A stretch of 64,000 nucleotides of DNA from Cynocephalus volans (Eukaryota; Chordata; Mammalia; Dermoptera; Cynocephalidae), in NCBI RefSeq assembly GCF_027409185.1, contig NC_084463.1, positions 157,829,869-157,893,868 of the forward strand. Reading direction: 5' to 3'. The translations under genes and the position numbers were made by a program. Positions within the stretch are counted from its first letter, which is position 1. Each line of letters begins with the position of its first letter. Of this stretch, positions 1 to 12,888 are shown piece by piece. The notes under the pieces are model-generated. The model had not been told where the DNA came from. It searched no databases and worked only from the letters and a program-made list of their open reading frames with translations.

Positions 1-576
1 GAGGAATGGAAATCATCAAGTCGAAGGTATACCTGTTCCCCAATGTTCATCGCGGCACTCTTTACAATAGCCAAGAGTTGGAACCAGCCCAAATGCCCAT
101 CATCAGATGAGTGGATACGGAAAATGTGGTACATCTACACAATGGAATACTACTCAGCTATAAAAACGAATGAAATACTGCCATTTGCAACAACATGGAT
201 GGACCTTGAGAGAATTATATTAAGTGAAACAAGTCAGGCACAGAAAGAGAAATACCACATGTTCTCACTTATTGGAGGGAGCTAAAAATTAATATATAAA
301 TTCACACACACACATACACACATACACACACAAACCGGGGGGCGGGGAGGAAGAAGATATAACAACCACAATTATTTGAAGTTGATACAACAAACAAACA
401 GAAAGGACATTGTTGGGGGGGAGGGGGGGGAGGGAGAAGGGAGGGAGGTTTTGGTGATGGGGAGCATTAATCAGCTACAATGTATATCGACAAAATAAAA
501 TTAAAAAAAAAAAATAAAAAAAAAAAAAATAAAATAAAATAAAATAAAATAAAATAAAAATTAAAAAAAAAAAAAA
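1..576 (+). mobile_element. LINE-1 3' end (ORF2 tail, 3' UTR, A-tail), cut by window edge
   Basis: The first 285 bases encode the C-terminal tail of L1 ORF2, ending MFSLIGGS-stop. They are nearly identical to the copy at 60,304-60,587. The 3' UTR follows, with a CA repeat, a G-rich polypurine tract (about 415-448) and an A-rich tail (about 497-576) of the TAAAA type. The element starts outside the window. High identity to the distal copy points to a recent family. It ends within a few tens of bases of the ASRGL1 CpG island. Confidence 0.95.
415..448 (+). repeat. G-rich polypurine tract of L1 3' UTR
   Basis: Runs of G separated by single A residues fill this stretch. The same tract recurs in the second L1 near 60,727-60,772. 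Mammalian L1 3' UTRs commonly carry such G-quadruplex-prone tracts. Function here is inferred from the family only. Confidence 0.75.
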
Positions 577-790
577 GGGAAGATCATTGCATTTATACGG
601 TAACTACCAAGCCGCCCAAACATCTTGCGGTCGCTTCTCAATCTGCACTTAGGAAACCTCGGCACATCCCTTCACGCACCCCTCGCCCCGGCCTCATCGG
701 GAAGAGGAGGGTCCCCGCAGGCCGCGAGGCAGCTCGCGAGGGCGCAGGGCGGGCACCGTGCAGCCGGGAGCGGCGCGCGGGGGGCGGGCC

Positions 791-840
791 GCGGGGCTTT
801 ACGGTAACGCTGCGGGAGGCCCGCGGGGCTTTACGGTAAC
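791..840 (+). promoter_or_regulatory. paired 18-bp direct repeat in ASRGL1 promoter
   Basis: The 18-mer GCGGGGCTTTACGGTAAC occurs exactly twice, at 791-808 and 823-840, so the starts are 32 bases apart. A third partial match (TACGGTAAC) sits at 596-604. GGTAAC/GTTACC resembles an RFX X-box half-site, but the other half is poor. A role as a transcription factor site is inference. Confidence 0.5.
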
Positions 841-869
841 CCGGCGGCGCGGCGCGGCGGCCGCCCTCG

Positions 870-1007
870 TGCGCAGGCGCGGAGCCGTTGAGGGCCGAGC
901 GGTTGGCAGAGCGGACCTCGCCGCGGGCTGGACGGGGCGGCTTCGGAGGCCGGCCGGGCGGCTCGGCCCACACGGAGGCCCCGGCGTCCGCCTCCGCGGT
1001 GCCCTCG
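870..1007 (+). other. ASRGL1: ASRGL1 putative non-coding exon 1 (5' boundary unknown)
   Basis: The 3' boundary is supported by a donor with a near-consensus GTAAGT at 1,008. It would splice to the acceptor at 1,569-1,570, just upstream of the start codon. A non-coding first exon inside a CpG island is the usual ASRGL1 layout. The 5' boundary given is only a guess. Confidence 0.5.
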
Positions 1008-1570
1008 GTAAGTGGGCGGCCCCGCCGGAGCAGTGGCCGGGGTGCGGGGATGGTGAACGACATGAAGGAAAGTGGACTTTTAACCGAAGGCGGGAAGCGC
1101 CCTCCCTCGATTCTGGGGGTTCGCGGCAGGAGGGCGCCCCAGGCCCGTCGGCGGGTCTGGCAGCAGGGGGCACGTCCCCGGGGAAACCGAGGACTGACGT
1201 GGAGACCGGAAGGACAGGCTTGAGCTGCGACCCCTTCTCTCTCCGGCAGGTGGTCCAGCATGGGCCAGGGGCTGGGGTTCTCCGGGGAAACTGAGGCCCG
1301 AGGCATCCCATGAAGAGAGGGCGCAGGCTCTGGGTCCCGGAGTCCCCCCACCAGGCTGGCCGACGGTCACCTTGAGCTTTTCGTGCAAAATTCAGACCGA
1401 GCCGCCCTTCCCTTCCCGCCCCTGACGTCAAGACATTGCCTGCGGCCGCACAGCCCAACTTCCCAAAGGAGAAGCTGGACCTTGTCCCCACGGTGACTCC
1501 CGGGGAGATTATGCCCGTGCGGTTTTCTTGCACCTGTTTGGAATGACGCTTTCGTCTCCCTGGTGCCTAG

Positions 1571-1771
1571 GATCCGTCGACATGAATCCCGTCGTCGTGG
1601 TCCACGGTGGCGGAGCCGACAACGTCTCCGAGGACCGGAAGGAGCGAGTGCGCCGGGGGATCGTCAGAGCCGCGACCGTGGGTTACAGCATCCTCCAGGA
1701 GGGAGCGAGCGCCGTGGATGCCGTGGAAGGAGCCGTGACCGTCCTGGAAGATGATCCCGAGTTCAACGCAG
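1571..1771 (+). CDS. ASRGL1: ASRGL1 first coding exon
   Basis: The acceptor AG is at 1,569-1,570 after a pyrimidine-rich stretch. The ATG is at 1,582 and the donor GTAAAT follows 1,771, leaving phase 1 (G of a Gly codon). It encodes [11 protein letters not shown] through DDPEFNAG, the oxyanion/active-site entry segment of the alpha subunit. Confidence 0.95.
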
Positions 1772-4700
1772 GTAAATCTGTGCTTCAGCTGGGAAAGTAA
1801 TGCCAAGTCAAAATAAACAGAACCTCTCTAAAGTGTGGTTGAATCTAATCAGCTTTGTGGTGAAGCTATATATGCCGAAAAGTAGCAATACCTAGATTTT
1901 TCTTTCTGCCTGTTGATCAAGTTGCTTATGAATGCTTAAATCCATTAATGCAACCATTTTTTATTTAATCTGCTTCCTAGAATTTACATAGCAAGAGGCT
2001 TTTTTATTACATCTTTTGCGGGGAGGGGCGTTGGGGGTAGACTACTTACATACGATAAACTGTACTCATTTTAAGTTTTGAAAAATGTATACAACTGTGT
2101 AACCACTGCCACAACGAAAATTTAAAACATTTCTATCACCCTATGATACTTTGATATAATGACAAGTATATATTTGGTTTTTGCTCCCATTTCCAGGCAC
2201 AGAGCTTCTAAAACTCTTGTAATTTCCTGAGCAGTAGGGGTGCTGGCAGAATATTTTGTTCTAATATTTGGTCTTTGACCCCAGCTCCTAACAAAATTCC
2301 TAATCCCTTGGAATTTCCTGAGTGATAGGAGCATCTTTTGTCCTACTGAGGTGACTTTTAGTGGACTCCTGGATGGGGGCTGGTCACCACACAGATCAAA
2401 CCCTGGTTAGAGGCTTGGAATTTTCAGCCCCACCCCATCCTCACCCCCCATCCTCCCAGAAGAGGAGAGGAGCTAAAGATTGAGTTAATAATTGATCATG
2501 CCTATGTGATGAAACCTTTCATAAAAATCCTGAACTAAAGAGTTGAACTTCTGGGTTGGTGAACACATCTACATACCAGGAAGGTAGCCACCCCAATCCC
2601 ATGGGGACAGAAACTCCTGCTCCCAGGACACTTCTAGAATTTGCCCTGTGCATTTCTTCATCTGGCTATTCATCTGTATACTTTATCATATCCTTTATTT
2701 ATATAATAAACTGATAAACATTAAGTGTTTCCCTGAGTTCTGTGAACCACTCTAACAAATTAATCGAACCTAGTAAGGGGTTCATGGTAACCTCCAATTT
2801 TTAGTCAAGTCAGGCAAAAGTTGTGGGTAACCTACCACTTGCGATTGGTGTCTGAGGTGAGGAACAGTCTTGTGGGACTGAGCCCTTAACCTATGGGATC
2901 TGACTAACTCTAAGACAGAAAGGCAGAGGAAGATTAGATTAATAATTTTAGTTTTTGTGGCTAGCTTAGGGGGAAAGGGGTTGATAGTTTTTCTGCGAAC
3001 TGCCTTGGGGAAGAGGGATTCTAGTTCCTGTGGATTGCTCAGGGAGAAAAAGGAGCAGGTGAAAGGAGGGCAGAAGTCAGAGAGAAAGACTGTTTTCTGA
3101 GGTCTTCCCTTTGGGGTATCGTTTCCTGAGCCCAAACACCATTTGAGTTAATTCTCCCCACTTCATCTCCAGCACCTGGCATCCATTGATCTCCTTCTGT
3201 CACTATAGAGTAGTTTGCACTTTCTAGAATTTCATATAAATGCAGTCATACAGAGTGTAGGTATAATTATTTTGCCCATTTCTCAGACGAGAAATTTAAA
3301 GCACAAAAAGATTAATTTGCTGGAAGGCATTCATTTCCTCTTTATTTTAAAATAGAAAACCAAAGATCTAGGAATTAAAATACTTCTTGGAATTATACTA
3401 CCCACTCAACATCAGTCAGGGAATTTCAGGAAATCTTAACCAGTTAATCATTAAATACTTACTGAATGTTTTCTCTGTCCCCTTGACTCTGCTAAGCATT
3501 TTTTAACAAGAAAAATTATGTGTTTGCCTGACTATAGAATGACATAAAATGTCTGACCATAGAATGAGACATAACAGTGCACTTTTATGGTTACATTTGT
3601 TGAGCTAGAATTTAACAGATAGCCGGGAGAGCAGCTGGCTATTTCTGTGGCAGACTCGTTAAACTACATGTCTCTTAGCAGTCAGGAACCCCTTGGCTGA
3701 CAAACCCCCATTTATTTACACAGGAACTGCATTTGAAGCAGGTCATTCTGGTCTTCCACCATCACTGAACTGAGTCACCTACATGAATTGGGGAAGTACA
3801 GATTAGGGAACTGGAGCAGCTAGTTCTCCTTTCTTTGCCATATACCCAGAGTCCTTCTCTCTGACTGTCTTCTCTCTAATTTCCCAGATGTCTACTATTC
3901 AGCATATTGATGGAGAAAAGCATAGAGCTCAAAGAAGGAAATCAACTATTTAGGGGAGGAAAGGTGGGGCTTTTAACAGCATCCTGTCTACCTTGGGTCT
4001 GTTTTGCCATTTGTTTTTCCCAGCTGAGGTCAGTACAAGCAAATAGCATTCCCAGTAGCCTCTGCTTTAATCCTCTAGGATAACTATTTAGGAACTTCAT
4101 ACAAAAAGCTGACCCCCAATAGTTATTGAGTTCCCTGGCAATAGTTAGCATTCATGACACAACTTACCTGAGTATTTGTAAAAACATTGTCTATGTTTAC
4201 ATTCATTCATGTTTTAATATGGATTTCACTTTATGCTTAAAGCTGTTCCATAATACTTAAGTTTATTTAAAATCAGTTTATTTAATAGATACCAACACTG
4301 TAAAAATTGAACTTCTAGATTTGAATGCTAGAACTATTCTTTAAAGACTTAACTTAGATTGGCAACCAAACAATGACCCTTTGCCTTACTGGAGTTGAGC
4401 AATATTTACACAGCAATTTAGGTAGTTATTTATTCTCTCTACAATTCAATTTTATAAGCTGTCACAGAATTTTGAGATAACAGGATTTTTTCCATTTATC
4501 CACCCTCTTTCTGAACTCCTTCTAATGTGACATCTATAAGGTAAAAATCTGTGGTTATGTCTAGGAATTGTTTTTTGTTTCTTTGTTTTGAAGATTCCAG
4601 GGTGATTCTTAGTACAACCAGGTTTAGAATTCACTAGCCTAATACCGTACAGTTTTAACAGGTCTTCTTTTTTTAGTATAATTTACATACAATAAAATGT

Positions 4701-7700
4701 CCTTTTTAGTGTACAGTTCTATTATTGTGACAAATGCATATAGAGGTGTAACCACCACCACTATCAAGATGTAAAACGGTTTCATTACTCTCTCACATCC
4801 CTTTGAGTCTTTACCTCCACAACCCCCAGCCCTGGCAAAAACTAATCTGTTTTTAGTCCCTATAGTTTTGCCTTTTCCAGCCTGTCATAGATGGAATCAT
4901 ACAATATGTAACCTAAGTCTTGATTCTTCACTGAACATAATGCATTAAAGTGTTATCCACATAGACAGGGATATCAGTAGTTTATCCCTTTTTATTGTTG
5001 AGTGGTATTCCATTGTATAAATATATCAGAGTTTGTTTAGCCATTTACCAGCTGAAGGATATGTTCCATTTTGGGCCATTATAAATAAAATCACCATAAA
5101 CATTTGCATGCAGGTTTTTGTGTGAAGATAAGGTATTTCTCTTGATTGTATACCTAGGAGTATGTCAAAGAGATATCTGCTCTCCCATGTTTATTGGAGC
5201 ACTATTCACAATAACCAAGATATGGAATCACCCTAAGTGTCCATCAACAGGTGAATGAATAAAGAAAATGTGGTATATATACATAACGGAATACTATTCA
5301 GCCATAAAAAAAAGAACGAAGTCATTTGCAGCAACATGCATGAGCCAGGGGGACTTTACATTAAGGAAAATAAGCAGGGTACAGAAAGATAAATACCACA
5401 TCTTCTCACTCATGTGGAAGCTCAGTAAGTCAATTTCATAGAAATTGAGAGTAGTTTAGTGGCAACTAGAGGCTGGGAAGGGAGAGGAAGAAAGGAGAAT
5501 AGGGATAAGTTGGTTAACAAGCACAAAATTACAGCTAGGTAGGAGGAATAAGAAGTTAGTGTTTTATAGCATTGTAGGGTGACTGTAGTTAACAATAATT
5601 TATTCTATACTTTCAAATAGCTAGAAGAGAAGACTTTGAATTTTCCTAGCACAAATGATAAATGTTTGAGGTGATTGATATACTATTTACCCTGATTTGT
5701 TCATTATACTTTGTATATAGTTATCAAAATATTACACTTTCCCCATAAATATGTACAATTATTGTGTATCAATTGCAAGTAATTTTTAAAATTAGTTTTT
5801 TTAAAAAGTGTGATATTTAATTTCCAAATGCTTGTGGATTTTACAAATATCTGTTACTGATTTTTAGTTGCTAGTATGATCAAAAGACATACTTCGTGTG
5901 ATTTGCATTCTTTTAAACTTTGTAAAGTTTGTTTTTGGCCTAGAATACAGCCTATCAGGGTAAACATTTCATCTTCACTTGAAAAGAATGTACATTCTGC
6001 TGTTGTTGGATGGGGAGTTCTTTAAGTCTCAGTACAGTCAATTTGGTTGATAATGTTCATATCTTCTATTTCTATAGAAATTGTCCCTGAGCTCAATGAT
6101 TCTCTGGAGTTTTTTTTCTTCAGTCTTTTTTTTCTTTTTTTGTTGTTTCTGTTTTTTACTTTGCATCATTTCTGTTCCTTGTCTTCAAATTCACTTTTCT
6201 TTTTTGCTGCAGTGTCTTATCTGCTATTACTCTCATCAGTATTTTTTTATTTCAGACTTTTTAAAATTTCTAGTTCTATTTGCATTCTTTTATATTTTTC
6301 TCCACATGCTGGTACATATGTCTATCATCTGTGTAATTTCTGAATCTGTTATTGTTGATTGATTTTCCCCCCTCATTATAGGTCATATTTTCCTATATCT
6401 TTGTGTGTTCCTGGTAATTTCTTATTGGATGCTAGACATTGTAAATTTTACCTTGTCAGGTGCCAGATATTTTTGTAATCCTTTAAATATTCTTGAGCTT
6501 TGTTCTGAGAAGCAGTTAAGTTCCTTGAAAACAATTTGATTCATTTGAAGCTTACCTTTAAGCTTTGTTAAGTGGGACCAGAGCAGCCTTTATTCTAGCC
6601 TGATTTTGCCTTACTGCTGATAGAAGACACTTTGAACACTACACCATGTATTATGAGATTTTTCCACTCGGGCTTGTATGAACATGAAGTGTTCCCAGCC
6701 CTGTGTGAGCTCCAGGGATGGTTTCACCAACTCCTTTCTTGTGGCCCTTTCCTTGCCTCATATGCATGCACTGATCAGTACTCAGCTGAAAGAGAGTCCC
6801 ATCCACAGAGAGAGAGCCCTCGCTTGCTTGCTTTCTCTCTGTGTGCAGCTGTCTCCTTTCAAGTACTCAGCCCCACAAACTCTAGCCACCCTGGCTTCCC
6901 AAATTCTCTACTCTGTCTCCTCAACTTGGGAAAACCACTAGAAAAACCACTATGCTTTGTTTGGGTTCCCCTCTCCACTGTGCATACTGGAAATGGTCCA
7001 GGCAGAAAGGGCCTTCTCTTTGTTTCTTCTCTCTCAGGGATCACCATACTGCACAGCCTGCTGTCTGAACAATCACTGTTTCATATTTTTCATTCATCTT
7101 TCTAGTTGTTTAAGGCAGGAAAGTAAGTCTGTCCCTGTGACTCTGTCTTGGCTAAAAGTCCACATAATATAACTCTAACGTTACACTGACTTTTATAATT
7201 CCATGTTTCTTGTCTTCTCAACTGAATTCAAAACCTCTTTGAGAGGTATTTCTGTTACTTCTCATTAGCTAAGCACTCACTTGATATACCTTGGATTGGA
7301 AGGAAGTAGTCTTTTTATTTTATTTTTACCCACAAAACGTTTCATGGCCTATCGTACATTTAATGGTGTTCCTTCCCCCCGTATCTTCTAATATGCCTCA
7401 TCCATTTTGCATAAAGATAATTCTGTTGCATTCGCTTCCCTTTTAATGACAATTACTCAACAAATAGTGCAGTGCCCACTATGTACTAGGTTAGTAAACA
7501 ATGTTACAGTATTTTTTGTATCCGTAATATGGTCTTTTCTTTCTTTGATACAAATTTAGCTAAGAAAATTAGCATTGCCATAACCGAAATGAAGTAAAGG
7601 TCTTAGGTTTGATATTCTTAGTCAATCGCTTTCACATTAGCCAAGCAAATGGAGTGTAATTCTCCTAATTAGTAAAGCATCCCATTCTCTACCCAAAACA

Positions 7701-10700
7701 CAGCTTGTATTGCTCTTATAGTTATTAAAATTAATTTTAAGAAACTAATTTTTCTTAAATTATCCATCTCATAAAAGTTTCTGGCTTAATACTCTCCTAT
7801 AACCCTGAAAAAACTGTTTCTATAAAGTTGGGTTTTAGTTGGCAACCCACTAAGGCATCAAGGTACGGTGGAAAAGATGTGAGCTTCTTTATCAGAAGGA
7901 AGAAGCTATCTAAGCCACAGACCTGGAGCTGATTCCTCACTCTTCACCTAATAGACATTCGATATTGGGAACGTTGCTTTTTTGGTTTCCTTATCTGTTA
8001 AGTTGGCACATAATCAGAACAGCTAACACTTACTGCTTGCCTATGCATGCCAGGCACCACCCTAAATGTTTAGAATGCATTATCTACATGATTGGTGGTT
8101 GTGAGGATTAAATAATTTGATCTTCTTACCCCATTTTACAGATGAGGAAACAGAGGAACTAAGAGGTTAAGGGCATATCTTGATTTGTAGGCATTACCTA
8201 GGCAGAGAAACTTGGAGTAAGGATGCTGCTGGTAAAGAGAACAGCATGTGCAAAGGCACAGAGTAATGAGAGCTTGTGGTATATTCATGGAAGCCTCATA
8301 TTTCGGGAAAATGTAGCCAGGAGAGGAGATGAAGCTGGAAAAGAAGGTCAGAGGCCATACATATATCAGGAAGGGCTTCGTACTTTTTATTTTGTAGACC
8401 ATGGGGTGCCAAGTCAGATTTGAGTTTTAAAAAATGTTCCTCCAGCAGTGGAATGGAGGTTGAATAAAAAGGGGCAGATTAGAGGAAAATCTGGAGCCAT
8501 TTCTAAATCCTTAATTCCTGCTTTTCAACTTCTTGGTTTTAGGTTGTGGATCTGTCTTGAATGTAAATGGTGAAGTTGAAATGGATGCTAGTATCATGGA
8601 TGGAAAAGACCTGTCTGCAGGCGCAGTGTCTGCAGTCCGCTGTGTAGCAAATCCCATTAAACTTGCACGGCTTGTTATGGAAAAGGTATATATGACTAAA
8701 GCATTTTTTCCTAAGGAATTGTTACTGCTGTACTTTGGTGATTTACAAAAGGGGTCTGACTGAAGAAATACTTTAGACCACTGTTCTTCTAAAAAATATA
8801 TATATAAAAACAGAAGCAGTGTTGTTTGAACTTCTCAAGTCAGCCAGGATTCTGACCCTATTGATGATATAGCATGACGAGTAATCACTTGGCCAGATTA
8901 CATTGTTATCTTCCTGTATTTTCTTCAGCCTTCTTTCCACACATATGGCACAGCACATACAAATTGAACAGACCAACTATTTAATAGCATGTGTTAAATA
9001 AAAACGGATTAAGTTCTGTAAATGTAACATCATATGTAAGTCACATTCCTAGTAATATTCCATCAATTTGGGGTTTTTTTTTTTAAATGCAAAAAATCAG
9101 AGAGCCAGGCTCTTTTCAGCATTTAGAAAAGCAAGTCAGTGAAATTTACATTTTTGCCTTTGCACCCAGAAAGAAGTAATTATTACCACACAATTGGAAT
9201 AGTTAAAAAGGTTAACAATTTTCAAGACAAAAACCATTTTCTCTTTTCTTTCTGGTTTAGACACCTCATTGCTTTCTGACTAACCAAGGTGCAGAAAAAT
9301 TTGCAGCAGCCATGGGGATTCCAGAGATACCTGGAGAAAAGCTGGTGACAGAGAGAAACAAAAAGCACCTGGAGAAGGAGAAACGTGAGAAAGGTGCTCA
9401 GAAATCAGACTGTAAAAAGTAAGTCTTCTCTGAGGCCCACGTTTTTGGAAGTTATTAAAGTGTGAAAGTTTGGCAAATATCTGATTATCTACATTTCTTA
9501 AATAATTCAGATTAAGTTGTGGAAAAACTGTTTTTTAGATTCTTAAATTTAACTTTGTTTATTACTCCTCCGAATAATAATTCACTTTGGGCTAATAGAG
9601 TTCCCTCTCTGACGTGATTTAATAGAAGAATGCTTTGTATCAATTATCTGTATACTTTTTGATCAGTTGGTTATCTTAAATAGACAACACAGGTTCTCTG
9701 TGATATAATGTATCTTTTTTAGTCTGTTTTGTATTGCTATAACAGAATTAACTAAGACTGGATAATTTATAAAGAAGAGAGGTTTATTTGGCTTACAGTT
9801 CTGGGACAGCTGCATATGGCACGGGCCTCAGGCTGCTTCTACTCATGGCAGAAAGTGGCAGGCAGCCGGCAGGTACAAGCAGGTCACATGGCGAGAGGAA
9901 GCAAGAGAGAGAGAGGAGGTGCCAGGGTCTTTTAAACAACAAGCTCTCGAGGGAACTAACAGAGTGAGAACTCACTCATTTACCCTCCTCCCCCAAGGAG
10001 AGCATTAATCCATTCATGAGGGATCTACCCCCATGACTCAGTCAGTTTCCAACGCTGCCACATTGGAGATCAAATTTCCACATGAGTTTTGGAGGGGACA
10101 ACACATCCAAACTCCATCAGTACGTTATGAACTTATTTAAGCACTCTTTCATAGTCTGGAGAAATCAGTACAACTCTTAAAAATTTAAATTCATCATGTG
10201 TTCTGAATAACAGTTTTCTGTTTTACACATTTCAAAATCCCTAATAAAAGCCCCCTTATTTAAAGCAAAATTGGAAAATAAAATTGAATATGGCCTGGGA
10301 ATTTATAATGGAATTTAATCTATTAACTCTGCATACTTTTTTAGAGTAGGAATATTTAACTAGAGGTATACTTTAGAATCACCTAGGGAACGTTTTCAAA
10401 ATATGTATGCCTGGGCCACTTTCCTAAAGAATCAGTTTTAATAGATCTGAGGTAGAAAGCCAGGCCGGTATATTACAAAAAAATTTCCCAGATAGTTATG
10501 ATGTGTCCTCCAGATTAAGAATCTGATTTACAATATCAGCCATATGTTAGTAGCCTTACCAAGTATGCTGTTGTGCCCATGGGCTAGAGTCACAGGAATA
10601 GGGTTTATATTCACTTTAAAAGATGTCGCCACATAGCTTTCTAAAAGCTCTGTAAAAACACATCTCCACCAATTGATGCCGCTCCTAGATATAAGCAAAA

Positions 10701-12856
10701 GGGGCTTCTGCCCTAGGCCCTGCACTTTAAAGGTTCTCATATCACAAATACACAGAACAATTGATTTATTACAAAACTCATGGGACAACTTTGTCACTCA
10801 GCATTGGCACAGTGTGACCCATAACCCTAATTATTCACTCTTGTGACTAACACCATTCAGCCACCAGGAAAAGGCTTCTCCACATCTCTTGCTCTATATC
10901 TTGGAAACAAAAGCCACTTGAGTCCAAAGTTTGTGGGTTGTGCCACTGCTGATATCAGAAATGGACACTGCTTTGAGTGTGGGGAAGATTTGAACAGCAG
11001 AAGGACTTAGGTAAGAATAAAGGACAAATTAATTGAAATTGATTAACTCATCCAATAGATTCTTGCCTCACAAAGTTTTGTTTTCCTGTAGTACCAAGTG
11101 TCCATTTTCTTGCCTCTCTACATGTTTCAATTTATAGTTCTGAAGGTATTCATCAAGTGTCTGCAAGAGTCATGCATGGGGACTATGACTCTTTAAATTT
11201 GTGTATGTGATGGTCTAGATGAGCACTGTCCAATAGAAATACAGTCAGAGCCACATATGTAATTTTACATGTTCTAGTAGCTACATTTAAAAAACAAAAG
11301 AAACAGGTGAAATTAATAGCATATTTTATTTAACCAAATATATTCAAAATATTGTTTCAATATGTAGTCGACATAACAAATTACTTATGAGATATCTTAT
11401 ACTTTTTTCATACTAAATATTCAAAATCTGATGTATATTTTACACTTATAGTACATCTCAACCCAGACTAGCCACATTTAGCTAGCAGTAACTCAGTAGC
11501 CATATGTAGCTGGCAGCTACTATAGTGGACAGCACAGGTCTAGACAACTCTTTGTGTTGGCAACTAAAGGACATTGAATATTAGAATTATGAATGGTTTT
11601 GTTTTGATAAAAAGTATGTAAAAGATAATTAATTTCAAAAATATATTAAAATTTTCAGCTTTTAAGTAATTTTGACTTAAGATATTATATTCCTTCGTTA
11701 TAATTCATGTCTTGACTTTAGTATTAATAAACAATTTCATGTTTTTTACAAAAAACTTTTAGAAATTAATTTGCAAGTTTTGTTTTTTCAAGTTTTTTAG
11801 AGTTGCTCTATTTTTGATGAAAATATATTTTAGTTTTGTACACTGGGGATGTAGTTACTTTTTACTTTTTAATCCCTAGATTATTGAAAATGAGTGTAAA
11901 TCAAGATTTTGATAGAAAAAGAATACTAAGGTGGAGCTCACAAAAGAAAAAAAAACTGAAAGGAAAAATGAAGTCAAAATCTTCAAAGAAGCAGTCTGCT
12001 TGTATTTTTAAAAACTGCAAACAATAAAAGTAGGCAGTCTTTCCAGGATGACCCACATAAAATTCACAAACAGGACATTACAAATTCCTTGTTAAATGAA
12101 GGTTTAAGGGCCGGCCCGTGGCTCACTCGGGAGAGTGCGGTGCTGAGAACACCAAGGCCCCGGGTTCGGATCCCATATACGGATGGCCGGTTCGCTCACT
12201 GGCTGAGCGTGGTGCTCACAACACCAAGTCAAGGGTTAAGATCCCCTTACCGGTCATCTTAGAAAAAAAAAAAAAAAAAAATGAAGGTTTAATTACTTAT
12301 CAAAACAATGAAAATTAGTAAGAAAATTATTCTCACCAAATCCACAACTTAACAGGTCAAATGAAATCTCTGTAACTGTATATTCTTCACTAAAGGAAGA
12401 TTTAATTGCAAATCATGAAAAATCACACACAAAAAAAGCACACATGCAGTTACAGGAATTGGAGAGAAGAGGCTGAATAAACAGACAATTGATAAAGCAG
12501 AAAAAGACAAGAATATAATACATCAGTGTATTGTTCTTGAAAGACTAATATAATGTGTCCAATATTTAGCCAAGCCTAATGATTTTTTTCATGATCCTAT
12601 TAATACAGTGTTCACAAAAGACAATGGAAATTTTCTAGGTTTAGTAAAAATGTTTTCAAAATTTGGTAAAATGCCAAACATGTAATTAGGACAAAAAATA
12701 AGGAAACTAGTGATCATTATCTAGGATGGAGAATTCAAACAGATTGTTAATTTAATGAATAATAAAGCAAGAGGTGAAATCATATATGATTTTTTTTAAT
12801 AAAATAACTACTCAGTTCAACTAGAATGTACCATGGTCAGAAGACATTTTGTTTTG

Positions 12857-12888
<32 letters not shown>

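Larger units (their letters stand above)
605..1310 (+). promoter_or_regulatory. ASRGL1: CpG island, putative ASRGL1 promoter
   Basis: This stretch is very GC-rich with many CpG dinucleotides, unlike the AT-rich L1 tail before it and the intron after 1,800. No TATA box is evident, which fits a broad CpG-type promoter. It contains GC boxes (GGGGCGGG near 781-788), a duplicated 18-bp element (791-840) and a strong splice donor at 1,008 that would end a non-coding first exon. The exact start of transcription cannot be read from the sequence. Long reading frames on both strands here result from GC richness. Confidence 0.8.

Noticed and set aside
638-1533. Long reading frames of 102-244 codons on both strands in the CpG island
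   Set aside because: GC-rich DNA lacks stops by composition. Residues are Pro/Ala/Arg/Gly-rich in every frame and match no known protein.
1528-1581. In-frame upstream ATG that would extend ASRGL1 by 18 residues
   Set aside because: It lies before the splice acceptor at 1,569-1,570 and the family N-terminus begins at 1,582.
12108-12278. Possible functional tRNA-Ile genes
   Set aside because: The units have A and B boxes but are dimeric, A-tailed, flanked by target duplications and have disrupted stems, so they are SINEs.
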